A stretch of DNA of 48,616 nt from an uncultured Spirochaetales bacterium (GTDB taxonomy: Bacteria; Spirochaetota; Spirochaetia; Sphaerochaetales; Sphaerochaetaceae): assembly GCA_944392695.1 (NCBI GenBank), contig CALXXN010000003.1, forward strand, positions 1 through 48,616, read 5' to 3'. Positions 7,214 through 14,815 of the stretch are shown here, one piece after another; the stretch's first letter is position 1, and every line of letters starts with the position of its first letter. A program made the position numbers and the translations under genes. Below the pieces are notes generated by a model. That model was not told the origin of the DNA. It made no database searches and saw only the letters and a program-made list of their open reading frames with translations.

Positions 7214-8725
7214 ATGGCATATTATTATGAAGGCCTCAGCCGGACATTCTCGGAGTTCCTGCTCGTGCCCGGCTATTCATCATCGTCCTGCATCCCTGAC
7301 AACGTCTCATTGAAGACAGCGCTGGTCAAATACCGCAAGGGCAAGGAATACTGCCCCCTGACACTGAACATCCCCATGGTCAGTGCCATCATGCAGTCGG
7401 TCTCTGGTGAGAAGATGGGACAGGCCCTGGCAAGGGAAGGCGGGGTGGCCTTCATCTATGGTTCTCAGAGCGTGGCAGATGAGGCCGCCATGGTGCGCCG
7501 CGTCAAGAGCTACAAGGCGGGTTTCGTCGTCTCGGATTCGAACATCAGGCCTGATGCGACGCTTTCCGATGTGCTTGCACTGACGAAGAGGACGGGGCAT
7601 TCGACCATCGCGGTCACTGACAACGGGGAAGCTGATGGCCGCCTCCTTGGTGTCGTCACAAGCCGCGACTACCGGGTCAGCCGCATGGATGGCACTGAGA
7701 AGGTCGAGAGCTTCATGACACCCTTCTCGAAGCTTGTCTATGGACGTGAGGGGATCACGCTGTCCGAGGCGAACGACCTGATCTGGGATAACAAGGTCAA
7801 CCAGCTGCCCATCGTCTCAAGCGATGGCCGCCTTGTCGCCTTCGTCTTCCGCAAGGACTACTCAGTGCACAAGGAGAACCCGAATGAACTGTTAGACAGC
7901 CATAAGCGTTATATCGTAGGTGCTGGCATCAACACCCGGGATTACGAGGAGCGTGTTCCTGCCCTTGTCGAGGCTGGTGCCGATGTGCTGTGCATCGACT
8001 CATCCGAAGGTTTCTCAGAGTGGCAGCAGCGTACGCTCTCCTGGATCCGTGAGCATTATGGGGATAGCGTGAAGGTCGGTGCTGGCAATGTCGTCGATGC
8101 CGATGGCTTCCGTTTCCTCGCCGATTGCGGTGCGGACTTCGTCAAGGTCGGCATTGGTGGTGGCTCGATCTGCATCACCCGTGAGACCAAGGGCATAGGC
8201 CGGGGACAAGCCAGTGCGCTTATCGATGTCGTCAAGGCCAGGGAAGAGTACTACGCCCAGACCGGGGTCTATGTCCCTGTCTGCTCTGATGGTGGCATCG
8301 TCTATGACTACCACATGACACTTGCCCTTGCCATGGGTGCGGACTTCCTGATGCTTGGCCGCTACTTCGCCCGCTTCGACGAGTCCCCATCGAACAGGGT
8401 GTCGATCAATGGCAATTACATGAAGGAGTACTGGGGGGAGGGGTCCGCCAGGGCCCGCAACTGGCAGCGTTATGACCTTGGAGGGGAGAAGAAGCTGAGT
8501 TTCGTCGAAGGTGTCGACTCCTACGTGCCTTACGCAGGACCCTTGAAGGACAATGTCGCCCTGACCGTGCTGAAGATCAAGAGCACGATGTGCAACTGTG
8601 GTGCGCTGACGCTTGATGAGTTCAAACAGAAGGCCAGGTTGACAATCGTCAGCCCGACCTCGATTGTCGAGGGTGGCGCCCACGACGTCGTGCTGAAGGA
8701 CAGTCAGAAGTTCGAGGTCAAGTGA
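7214..8725 (+). CDS. guaB: IMP dehydrogenase (variant active-site loop)
   Basis: A 503-residue IMP dehydrogenase: IMP + NAD+ to XMP, the committing step to GMP. Two CBS domains lie at about residues 105-225 inside the TIM barrel. The active-site Cys320 lies in [11 protein letters not shown], where most enzymes have G-I-G-P-G-S-I-C-T-T-R. The flap has [15 protein letters not shown] in place of the common K-G-M-G-S-x-x-A-M. This belongs to a distinct IMPDH clade seen in some clostridia and spirochaetes. AAGGAG lies 8 bases before the ATG. The gene's last 8 bases overlap the convergent acetyltransferase. Confidence 0.93.
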   Translation: MAYYYEGLSRTFSEFLLVPGYSSSSCIPDNVSLKTALVKYRKGKEYCPLTLNIPMVSAIMQSVSGEKMGQALAREGGVAFIYGSQSVADEAAMVRRVKSYKAGFVVSDSNIRPDATLSDVLALTKRTGHSTIAVTDNGEADGRLLGVVTSRDYRVSRMDGTEKVESFMTPFSKLVYGREGITLSEANDLIWDNKVNQLPIVSSDGRLVAFVFRKDYSVHKENPNELLDSHKRYIVGAGINTRDYEERVPALVEAGADVLCIDSSEGFSEWQQRTLSWIREHYGDSVKVGAGNVVDADGFRFLADCGADFVKVGIGGGSICITRETKGIGRGQASALIDVVKAREEYYAQTGVYVPVCSDGGIVYDYHMTLALAMGADFLMLGRYFARFDESPSNRVSINGNYMKEYWGEGSARARNWQRYDLGGEKKLSFVEGVDSYVPYAGPLKDNVALTVLKIKSTMCNCGALTLDEFKQKARLTIVSPTSIVEGGAHDVVLKDSQKFEVK

Positions 8726-9278
8726 CTTCCCACTCAGCCTCCTGGGTGACGACATCCCATACTGAAAGCGGCTCCGGTGGTGGCATCATCTTATCGTTCA
8801 AGACATTGACGAGCCAGATGACGTCGATCCAGGAGCCGTTCTTGTACCCTGCGTCTGTGAACACGGCGAATTTATCGAAACCCATCTTCTGATGGAAGAA
8901 GACGGACTGCTTGTTAGGTTCCGTGACCAGGGCGTAGGCATTGACGATGTTCATCTTCTTCAGCAGCTCTAGGAGCTTTGAATAGAGCTTTCCTGCCGAA
9001 CCTGTGCGCCAGACGCTCCTGTCCATGTAGATCGTGACCTCGGCATCGAAACGGTAGGCCTCGCGCTCGAAGCAGCGGTGGGCATAGGCATAGCCTGTGA
9101 TCCGGCCATCCTCCACGCTGACAAGATAGGGGTAGGTCGTTGAGAAGGCCTCGAGCCTGGAAGCGAACTCATCCTCACTTGGCAGCACTGTCTCGAATGT
9201 GACCGGGCTGTCTATCGATTGGTTGTAGATCTCAAGGAGGGCGGGGACGTCCTCTCGTCTTGCGAAGCGTATCAGCAT
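8718..9278 (-). CDS. GNAT family N-acetyltransferase (Pat/phosphinothricin type)
   Basis: A 186-residue GNAT enzyme. [19 protein letters not shown] near the N-terminus, F-E-T-V-L-P-S and the [15 protein letters not shown] strand are typical of the phosphinothricin/methionine-sulfone acetyltransferase branch. The acetyl-CoA site falls in [10 protein letters not shown], slightly off the canonical (R/Q)xxGx(G/A). The tail [17 protein letters not shown] closes the fold. The substrate is unknown; small amines or amino acids are usual. There is no Shine-Dalgarno; TATGAT lies 6 bases upstream of the ATG, which suggests a leaderless message. Confidence 0.85.
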   Translation of the reverse strand: MLIRFARREDVPALLEIYNQSIDSPVTFETVLPSEDEFASRLEAFSTTYPYLVSVEDGRITGYAYAHRCFEREAYRFDAEVTIYMDRSVWRTGSAGKLYSKLLELLKKMNIVNAYALVTEPNKQSVFFHQKMGFDKFAVFTDAGYKNGSWIDVIWLVNVLNDKMMPPPEPLSVWDVVTQEAEWEVT

Positions 9279-9586
9279 GAAGCGATCATAGCGTAAAAGA
9301 CTGCCCGGTGGAACAGGCGGCTGATCTCAGCACATGCCTTCCGACCGGGCACTCATCTGTACGCGGAGGATCCAGGTGGCGGATGGGATGGCCAGGTGGG
9401 CCTCTTCATGTGTCTCTTGGCAGCTGGTACGCTCTGGAATCGTCCCCTTCAGGGCGGGGATCCATCCTTCGGTCCAAGCGGCCAGTCCGGCGTCCTGGCG
9501 TTCCGCCATCATCCTCCCTGCTTGGAGTATCAGGGGGGATTTGCGAAGCTGTCAAGGAAAAACTGTTTTTTGCATCCATCCACTGC
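9279..9586. other. Divergent intergenic region between the GNAT gene and pdxA, no convincing gene
   Basis: About 300 GC-rich bases separate two divergent leaderless-type promoters: TATGAT at 9285-9290 on the minus strand and TGC-TATTAT ending at 9592 on the plus strand. A 61-codon minus-strand ORF (9327-9512), with GGGAGG directly before its ATG, is open but resembles nothing I recognise. I do not call it a gene. The region could be a decayed gene. Confidence 0.4.
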
Positions 9587-9592
9587 TATTAT
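9584..9592 (+). promoter_or_regulatory. Extended -10 promoter of pdxA (leaderless)
   Basis: TGC-TATTAT, with the hexamer ending 6 bases before the pdxA ATG. The predicted transcription start is the A of the ATG, and no Shine-Dalgarno is present. Confidence 0.5.
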
Positions 9593-9598
9593 TGGTAC

Positions 9599-10576
9599 AT
9601 GATTGGAATCACAGCAGGGGACCCGGCGGGAATCGGACCGGAAGTCATCATCAAGGCGCTCGCCCTCTTCGATACAGGTCGTTTCGTCATATACGCACCA
9701 GAGGGTGTGATGGAAGATGCCATGGAAAGCCCAGGTCTTCCACGCTTCAAAACCAGGTACGTCCATGACCTGGCTGAGGTGGAAGGCGGGGTGTTGAATG
9801 TGAAGCCCACTGGCCAGCTGGACAGTGGTGCTTACAAGATGGGTGAGTCCTCTGCTGCCTGTGGCAGGGCTGCCTTCGAATGTATCAAGGCCTCTGTCGA
9901 AGATGCCAAGAAGGGGCTTCTGAGTTCTGTTGTCACAGCACCTGTGAACAAGGTCTCATTCTCATTGGGCAAGGTTGGTTACATCGGGCATACCGAGGCC
10001 TTTGCTGACCTGACTGGTACCACGGATCCTTTGACGATGTTCCAGGTGGGACGTCTGAGGACCTTCTTCCTCTCGCGCCATGTCAGCCTCGTGGAGGCTT
10101 GTTCGCTTGTGAAGAGGGAGCGCCTCGTCTCCTTCATCCCACGTTGCATCGCCGAGTTGGACAAGCTTGGCGTGACAGGCACTTTCGCCGTGGCAGGACT
10201 CAATCCGCACTGTGGAGATGGAGGCCTCTTCGGGACGGAGGATGAGGAGGTCAGCTTGGCTGTTGCCGATTGCAGGGCTGCGGGACTTGATGTCGTGGGA
10301 CCCGTAGGTGCGGACAGTGTCTACCACCAATGCCTGATGGGACGCTACAGCGCTGTACTGAGCCTCTACCACGACCAGGGTCATATCGCGACAAAGACCT
10401 ATGATTTCAACCGGACGGTCAGCCTCACGCTCGGCCTGGGCTTCCCAAGGATCAGCGTCGACCATGGGACGGCCTTCGACATAGCAGGACGTGGCGTGGC
10501 GGATGAGACAGGCATGAAGGAATGCCTGTCACTCGCCATCGCCTATGAGGATGGAAAAGAAGGAGGTGTGCTATGA
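9599..10576 (+). CDS. pdxA: 4-hydroxythreonine-4-phosphate dehydrogenase family (PdxA-like)
   Basis: A 325-residue PdxA-family dehydrogenase. It opens with G-I-T-A-G-D-P-A-G-I-G-P-E-V. It has the substrate-site G-H-T-E-A-F-A-D-L (His131) and the three metal-binding histidine contexts S-R-H-V-S-L, N-P-H-C-G-D-G-G and Y-H-D-Q-G-H (His258). PdxA oxidises 4-phosphohydroxy-threonine in pyridoxal phosphate synthesis. PdxA2-type relatives act on phospho-threonate instead, and no pdxJ is nearby, so the pathway is uncertain. A longer upstream frame back to 9308 has no family similarity. The ATG at 9599 matches the family start and sits at the predicted transcription start. A lipoprotein gene overlaps its stop by 4 bases. 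Confidence 0.9.
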   Translation: MIGITAGDPAGIGPEVIIKALALFDTGRFVIYAPEGVMEDAMESPGLPRFKTRYVHDLAEVEGGVLNVKPTGQLDSGAYKMGESSAACGRAAFECIKASVEDAKKGLLSSVVTAPVNKVSFSLGKVGYIGHTEAFADLTGTTDPLTMFQVGRLRTFFLSRHVSLVEACSLVKRERLVSFIPRCIAELDKLGVTGTFAVAGLNPHCGDGGLFGTEDEEVSLAVADCRAAGLDVVGPVGADSVYHQCLMGRYSAVLSLYHDQGHIATKTYDFNRTVSLTLGLGFPRISVDHGTAFDIAGRGVADETGMKECLSLAIAYEDGKEGGVL

Positions 10577-11370
10577 GGTTCATCATTGTTTCTGTCATTG
10601 CCTTGATGCTTTGTTCCTGTACATCTACAGGTGGTGTTGATGCTGTTGCGTCAGATGTTGCCGTGACAGCTCCCACCGTGGAGGAGGTCCAGATGGATGA
10701 GCCTGCGGCGCTTTCCCTGGTTCCAAGCGCTGCCCGGCGTGATTATGATTCCGACAGCGCCTTCGCTGTCTTCCAGCAGCTGGGCACGGACATGCCCATC
10801 TACCGTTCTGCAAGCCCTGCGGACGGTGATGCGAATGCCATCTTCGCCGACTACCTGATGGAGGTGGCTGGTGTCACTTATGTGATCAACCTGGATGCTG
10901 ATGTCTCAGGACTTGATCCTTCGTCTTATTATGCGGAGCTGTATGAGGACGGAGCGGTCCTCCTCGTGGACTGCCCGCTTCCAGGGGAGGAGGGCTTTGC
11001 GGAAGCCATCGCCACGGTGCTTGAAGCCATCTCGAGCCATCCAGATGATGTCATCTTGATCCACAGTGCAGACGGTTTCGGCCCGGTGGGCATCGTATCA
11101 GCCTTGCTCGAAGCCCTTTCAGGGGCTTCCTATGAAGAGGTCCTCTCCTCCTACATGGCACCCTATGCCGAGGTCTTCAGCCTGGAGGAGGGGGACGCCA
11201 CCTGGGATCAGCTTGTGGACACTTTCAACATGGACCTTGTGACGATAAACGGCAGGGCCTTCCCATTGGCCTCGCTTCCCATGATGGTCGAAGCCTTTGT
11301 GACAGGCCCTGTTGGATTGGATGAGACAGGGCTTGCCGCCCTGCAGTCAGCCCTCTCTCAGTCCGTGTAG
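10573..11370 (+). CDS. Lipoprotein with a degenerate tyrosine-phosphatase-like domain
   Basis: A 265-residue lipoprotein; the signal ends in M-L-C-S-C near residue 16. The mature part follows the order of secreted dual-specificity phosphatases: F-Q-Q-L-G near an N-F-R-D-L-G position, P-I-Y-R-S-A-S matching the common L-Y-R-S-x-x, then V-T-Y-V-I-N-L-D-A-D and I-L-I-H-S-A-D-G-F-G-P-V-G-I-V-S-A-L-L. In active enzymes that last segment reads H-C-x-x-G-x-x-R-T-G. Here Cys is Ser and the Arg is missing, so catalysis by the usual route is not possible. It may be a binding pseudo-phosphatase. It is translationally coupled to pdxA (ATGA overlap) and has AGGAGG just upstream. The fold is inferred from the motif pattern only. 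Confidence 0.7.
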   Translation: MRFIIVSVIALMLCSCTSTGGVDAVASDVAVTAPTVEEVQMDEPAALSLVPSAARRDYDSDSAFAVFQQLGTDMPIYRSASPADGDANAIFADYLMEVAGVTYVINLDADVSGLDPSSYYAELYEDGAVLLVDCPLPGEEGFAEAIATVLEAISSHPDDVILIHSADGFGPVGIVSALLEALSGASYEEVLSSYMAPYAEVFSLEEGDATWDQLVDTFNMDLVTINGRAFPLASLPMMVEAFVTGPVGLDETGLAALQSALSQSV

Positions 11371-12743
11371 TCCTGACCCGAGAGCGTCGTCCGCTTGCCA
11401 AGTGAGCGGAAGAGGTGTGCGAGGGTCACGATGGCGAGGACCGCCATGACGATTTCCGCGACGAACTGTGAGTAGGCGACGCCATAGAGTGGGTAGATGC
11501 GGTTGAGGATGATGATTGCCGGGATCTCAAGGACGATCTTGCGCATGATCGCGAAGATGAAGGAGTAGAGCCCCTTGCCGACGGCCTGGAAGACGGCGAC
11601 GGCGAGGAAGTCTATGCCCATGAAGGGGATTCCCAGGCAGAAGGCGTGCAGGAAGCGTGTTCCGTGGTCGACAATCACAGGGTCATCCATGAAAATCGAG
11701 ATGAAGAAGGCAGACCAGATGAAGTAGGCGGCAGCCATCAGTATGAGTCCAGATACCACGACGGCTGCTGAGAACTTCACACCATCCTTCATCCTCTTGT
11801 GGTTGCCACTTGCATAGTTGTAGCTGACCAGGGGCATCAGGCCCTGTGAGAAGCCGTTGGCGATGGAGAAGGGGACGTTGTTCAGGCGCTGGGCGATGCC
11901 GATCGCGGCGACTGCCGAGGCCCCATAGGCCGAGGTGAGGTTGTTAAGTATCGTCATGCCTGTGACGTTCAGCAGGTTCTGTATCGAGGCGGGGATGCCG
12001 ACTGCGCATACTCCTACGACGATGTATTTCTGGAAGGTGACGTTGCGTGGATTGATTGACACGTAGGTGTTGCCACGCCTGGCTGCCAGGAGGATGAGGA
12101 AGTAGATGACGGCGACACAGTTTGAGATGAATGTGGCAAGTCCCGCCCCTTCCGCGCCCATGCCGATGAACTGCGGCAGGACGAAGATCGGATCGAGGAC
12201 GATGTTCAACAGGCAGCCTGTCATCGTGCCTATGCTCGCATGCATGGCGGATCCCTCGGAACGTACGAGATAGGCCATGACGACATTGAGGATCGCAGGA
12301 ACCGCGCCAAAGACGACAGTCCACTTGAGATAGGCCCTTGTCGACTCCATGGTCACGCTGTCCGCGCCGACCATCACGAGCAGCTGGTCGTTGAAGATGA
12401 AGGCCAGCAGGGAGAAGACCAGCCCTGCGACGACACAGCCGTAGAAGCTGAAGGCGCTTGAGCGCACAGCTGTCTTGTAGTCCTTGCGTCCCAGGGCCCG
12501 GCTCAACATCGATGAGCCGCCGACACCGAAGAGGTTGTTGACCGCATTGAAGGCCAGGAGGACAGGTGCTGAGAGTGTGACAGCGGCGTTCTCAACACTG
12601 TTGCCTAACATGCCGACGAAGAAGGTATCTGCAAGTGAGTAGATTGTCATCACAAGGGATGACAAGACGGTCGGAATGGCGAGCTTGAGTATCGCCTTTG
12701 AGACCTTCTCGGTCTCGAAGAGCGCTATGCGGTCATTGGTCAT
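11358..12743 (-). CDS. MATE family efflux transporter
   Basis: A 461-residue integral membrane protein with about 12 hydrophobic segments in two homologous halves. The N-terminal helix has K-L-A-I-P-T-V-L-S-S-L-V-M-T-I-Y-S-L-A-D-T-F-F-V-G, the usual MATE opening (P-x-x-x-x-x-x-x-x-x-x-x-x-D). It is an Na+- or H+-coupled exporter of drugs or metabolites; the substrate is unknown. Start choice: the ATG at 12743, because TATACT (12751-12756, minus strand) lies 7 bases upstream; alternative starts at 12761 and 12764 would add 6-7 residues. There is no Shine-Dalgarno. The 3' end overlaps the convergent lipoprotein gene by 13 bases. Confidence 0.92.
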   Translation of the reverse strand: MTNDRIALFETEKVSKAILKLAIPTVLSSLVMTIYSLADTFFVGMLGNSVENAAVTLSAPVLLAFNAVNNLFGVGGSSMLSRALGRKDYKTAVRSSAFSFYGCVVAGLVFSLLAFIFNDQLLVMVGADSVTMESTRAYLKWTVVFGAVPAILNVVMAYLVRSEGSAMHASIGTMTGCLLNIVLDPIFVLPQFIGMGAEGAGLATFISNCVAVIYFLILLAARRGNTYVSINPRNVTFQKYIVVGVCAVGIPASIQNLLNVTGMTILNNLTSAYGASAVAAIGIAQRLNNVPFSIANGFSQGLMPLVSYNYASGNHKRMKDGVKFSAAVVVSGLILMAAAYFIWSAFFISIFMDDPVIVDHGTRFLHAFCLGIPFMGIDFLAVAVFQAVGKGLYSFIFAIMRKIVLEIPAIIILNRIYPLYGVAYSQFVAEIVMAVLAIVTLAHLFRSLGKRTTLSGQDYTD

Positions 12744-12810
12744 GAAAAACAGTATATTCATCAATCCCAGAATTTGCCATACAGGGGCTGTTGATGGTGT
12801 GTATGTGATG

Positions 12811-12843
12811 TATATGTATTATGTACATATATTTATACATATA
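12811..12843. promoter_or_regulatory. Nested palindromes between the divergent MATE and carD genes
   Basis: TATATGTAT (12811-12819) and ATACATATA (12835-12843) form a perfect 9-base inverted repeat. A second palindrome, TATGTACATA (12820-12829), lies between them. The stretch is very AT-rich against a GC-rich background. It could be an operator for a dimeric repressor of either gene, or simply an AT-rich promoter spacer. Confidence 0.4.
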
Positions 12844-12870
12844 TGATGCTGGACGGGAACATCAATTTTG

Positions 12871-12879
12871 TGCTATTAT
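12871..12879 (+). promoter_or_regulatory. Extended -10 promoter of carD
   Basis: TGC-TATTAT, identical to the pdxA extended -10. The leader is about 16 bases and contains GGAGG. Confidence 0.4.
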
Positions 12880-12901
12880 CGACTTCAAGTGGAGGACTTG
12901 A

Positions 12902-13399
12902 ATGTATACTTGTGGTGACTATGTTGTGCGGCCTGGACATGGAATCTGCGAGGTTGTCGATGTGGGCCATCCTGGGCTCAGGAACCTTGACAGGGAAAGG
13001 GAATACTACACCCTCTCACCACTCCTGGACCCCTCACATCTCTATATCCCGGTGGACAAGGCTGACAGCCTGATCCGACCTGCGATGACAAGGGCTGAGG
13101 CGGAGGAGTTGATACGTCGGATTCCCGGCATGAAGGTCAATCACTCGTCTGACAAGACACGCCTCATACGCTACAAGGAAGCCATAGCCGATGGCCGCCC
13201 CCTGCCTCTTCTTTCCGTGATCCTGGAGGTTTACCAGAAGAACAAGGAATCGATAGAGAAGGGCAAGGGGATTGGGAAGATGACTGAGCGCAGCATCTTC
13301 CTTGATGCCCAGGACCTCTTCGAGTCCGAGATGGCCCATGCGCTCGGTGTGGCCCAGGAGGAGGTACAGCCCCTGATCCACAAAGCGTTGATCCCATAA
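12902..13399 (+). CDS. carD: CarD family transcriptional regulator
   Basis: A 165-residue CarD-type protein. The N-terminal Tudor-like RNAP-binding domain opens with the family pattern G-D-Y-V-V-R-P-G-H-G-I-C-E-V, then Y-Y-T-L-S-P and Y-I-P-V-D (residues 5-55). The rest is the helical DNA-binding domain. CarD binds the RNA polymerase beta subunit and stabilises open complexes, often at rRNA promoters. GGAGG lies 6 bases before the ATG. A small conserved-looking gene follows after 13 bases, then a terminator, so the two form a short operon. Confidence 0.9.
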   Translation: MYTCGDYVVRPGHGICEVVDVGHPGLRNLDREREYYTLSPLLDPSHLYIPVDKADSLIRPAMTRAEAEELIRRIPGMKVNHSSDKTRLIRYKEAIADGRPLPLLSVILEVYQKNKESIEKGKGIGKMTERSIFLDAQDLFESEMAHALGVAQEEVQPLIHKALIP

Positions 13400-13412
13400 G
13401 TAAGGTGATAGA

Positions 13413-13649
13413 ATGAAACGTGTCAGAAGTGCCATGTTGCAGCAGGTGCTCTGCTTTGTCCTCTCGGACAAGCTCACCCATGACGATGCAGTGCGTGCCT
13501 CAGCAAAGGAGGCTGATGACTACCTTGCTGGACTGGAGAGGGCGGGTACGACCCATCGTGTCCTCTCAAGGTCCGTCGACAAGGATGGGTCGACTGTATT
13601 GGAGGTAAGGCGGCAGTACAACTCAACGCCAACTGGAGACTACATCTGA
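13413..13649 (+). CDS. Small protein of unknown function, downstream of carD
   Basis: A 78-residue, mildly basic protein with no signal peptide or membrane segment. Residues 22-43 are likely an amphipathic helix (D-D-A-V-R-A-S-A-K-E-A-D-D-Y). I do not recognise a family. It is probably real: AAGGTG lies before the ATG, it follows carD closely, its codon use resembles that of its neighbours, and a strong terminator comes 11 bases after its stop. Confidence 0.6.
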   Translation: MKRVRSAMLQQVLCFVLSDKLTHDDAVRASAKEADDYLAGLERAGTTHRVLSRSVDKDGSTVLEVRRQYNSTPTGDYI

Positions 13650-13660
13650 TTACTTCCCTG

Positions 13661-13695
13661 GAGGCTGTCCAAAACGGGCAGCCTCCTCTTCTATT
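13661..13695 (+). terminator. Intrinsic terminator of the carD operon
   Basis: A 10-bp stem GAGGCTGTCC/GGGCAGCCTC (13661-13670 with 13676-13685, one T-G pair), an AAAAC loop, then the T-rich CTCTTCTATT. Confidence 0.75.
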
Positions 13696-13720
13696 AAAAA
13701 GACAACACATCAATGTTTAC

Positions 13721-13805
13721 ATGGCATCATGCCATCAGGTCGGACACCAAGCCGGACAGGGGCGTGTCCCCGCCATGAGCCGAAGGTAGCCTTCGGCATT
13801 TCTTT
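13721..13805 (+). repeat. Structured RNA-like repeat, copy 1 (upstream of the DUF3800 gene)
   Basis: About 85 bases that align with 14731-14815 without gaps for the first 54 positions. Shared parts are ATGGCAT, then after 14 variable bases GGACACCAAGCC, GACAGGGGCG and GTCCCCGCC, and finally an 8-bp hairpin with a TAG loop (GCCGAAGG/CCTTCGGC, 13779-13797). GGACAC can pair with GTGTCC (13742-13747 with 13764-13769), while GGCG in that loop can pair with CGCC just downstream (13761-13764 with 13771-13774). Together these would make an H-type pseudoknot. The terminal hairpin covaries with copy 2. It may be a DUF3800-associated RNA or a mobile-element end. Confidence 0.65.
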
Positions 13806-13964
13806 AGTACTTGACCTACTTGAACTAGATGTGAAAAAGCATCAAATTCCGATTGCTTTTCTCTGTAGAAGCAAGTATGTTGTTTATAGCTGGATTCCAG
13901 TTAGGGGTTGGTTGAAAGACCTTGGCCCCCCTTGATAGCGGGCGAGACGCCCGCTCTTTTTTTT
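13806..13964 (+). ncRNA. Putative structured leader RNA upstream of the DUF3800 gene
   Basis: This AT-rich stretch lacks a gene but is rich in local pairing: CTGG-ATT-CCAG (13901-13911), then a GGGG...CCCC arm enclosing GGT...ACC (about 13914-13940), then the terminator hairpin. It ends 18 bases before the DUF3800 start codon. It could be a small RNA or an attenuator leader. Structures near DUF3800 genes have been catalogued as 'DUF3800 RNA motifs'; I cannot say which, if any, this is. Confidence 0.4.
13937..13964 (+). terminator. Strong intrinsic terminator just before the DUF3800 gene
   Basis: A perfect 8-bp stem AGCGGGCG/CGCCCGCT (13937-13944 with 13948-13955), an AGA loop, a single C, then eight T. 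AGGAG of the next gene begins 8 bases later, so transcription from upstream must read through this site to express DUF3800. Confidence 0.85.
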
Positions 13965-13982
13965 GTCTAACAGGAGTTGTGT

Positions 13983-14665
13983 GTGAGGGAATTAAGCATA
14001 TTCGTTGATGAATCAGGTGACTTTGGCGATTACGCTGAGCATTCAGCGTATTACATAATCTCAATTGTCATGCATAATCAGAAGAATAACATAAGTCATG
14101 ATATAGAGATACTTGAAAGACGCCTAACTGAGATTGGATATCATGATCATTGTCTTCATGCTGGTCCGATTATCCGTAATGAGAATCCATATCGTCATGA
14201 AGGGCTTGAAAAAAGACAAAAATTACTCAAGGTTTTCCATGCTTTTTTAGAAAGATAGATGTCAAGTGTTTTGCAGTATCGATTGAAAAAAAGAATGTGG
14301 ATGATGCTGTTGAAGCTGTTGGAAAGCTTGCCAGGGAGCTTTCACAGTTTATCAAAGACCACTATAGCTTCTTTCAGAGCTTTGATGCCGTTAAAATTTA
14401 TTACGATAACGGTCAAGTTGAGGTAAGTAAACTACTTGCATCAGTATTCCATGCTTTATTGGAAAATGTTGAGTTTAGAAGAATCAAGCCACAGGATTAT
14501 AGGCTTTTCCAAGTTGCAGATTTTGTTGCTACTTTAAAACTACTTCAAATAAAGCTTGATAAGAACGAACTGTCCAATGCTGAAAAGTACTTCTTTGGAA
14601 GTCCAAAGATTATCAGGAAGAATTATCTTAGGATCCTAGACGAGAAATATCCTAAACTGAGTTGA
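13983..14665 (+). pseudogene. DUF3800 protein, interrupted by a -1 frameshift at a UUUUUUA site
   Basis: Together the two frames encode a 227-residue DUF3800 protein, a full length for the family. Part 1 (GTG at 13983, AGGAG 6 bases upstream) begins with I-F-V-D-E-S-G-D-F-G and continues to L-H-A-G-P-I-I-R-N-E and F-H-A-F-L, then stops at 14256-14258. Part 2 is in the -1 frame from 14249 and carries the C-terminal F-Q-V-A-D-F-V-A. The D-E-S-G and Q-x-A-D motifs are the family's candidate acidic active site (RNase-H-like fold suspected). The frames meet at T-TTT-TTA (14243-14249), a classic -1 slippery heptamer, with AAGG 10 bases before it. Either one T was lost from a homopolymer or the gene uses programmed frameshifting. 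The gene is far more AT-rich than its neighbours, a sign of transfer. Confidence 0.75.
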
Positions 14666-14730
14666 GCTGTAGTACTCAATGAGAAGATGATTTGTATGCA
14701 TTAAGAGTAGCTTTTCAAAATTCATGAATA

Positions 14731-14815
14731 ATGGCATTCTATAAACATGCTGGACACCAAGCCAGACAGGGGCGAGTCCCCGCCGTAGGGCCAGAGGTAG
14801 ACCTCTGGCTTTTTT
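14731..14815 (+). repeat. Structured RNA-like repeat, copy 2 (downstream of the DUF3800 gene)
   Basis: Direct repeat of 13721-13805, exactly 1010 bases away over the aligned part. The terminal hairpin is GCCAGAGG/CCTCTGGC (14790-14797 with 14802-14809, loop TAGA), with compensatory changes relative to copy 1, and it is followed by six T. It can therefore also terminate DUF3800 transcription. The internal GGACACC..., GGGGCG and GTCCCCGCC blocks are conserved. Confidence 0.65.

Noticed and set aside
9327-9512. 61-codon minus-strand ORF between the GNAT gene and pdxA
   Set aside because: Open frame in GC-rich DNA with a poorly spaced ribosome site and no similarity I can recognise; kept only as a note.
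13721-14815. CRISPR array or insertion-sequence inverted repeats
   Set aside because: There are only two copies, they are direct repeats 1 kb apart, no transposase or cas gene is present, and the copies differ in a structure-preserving way.
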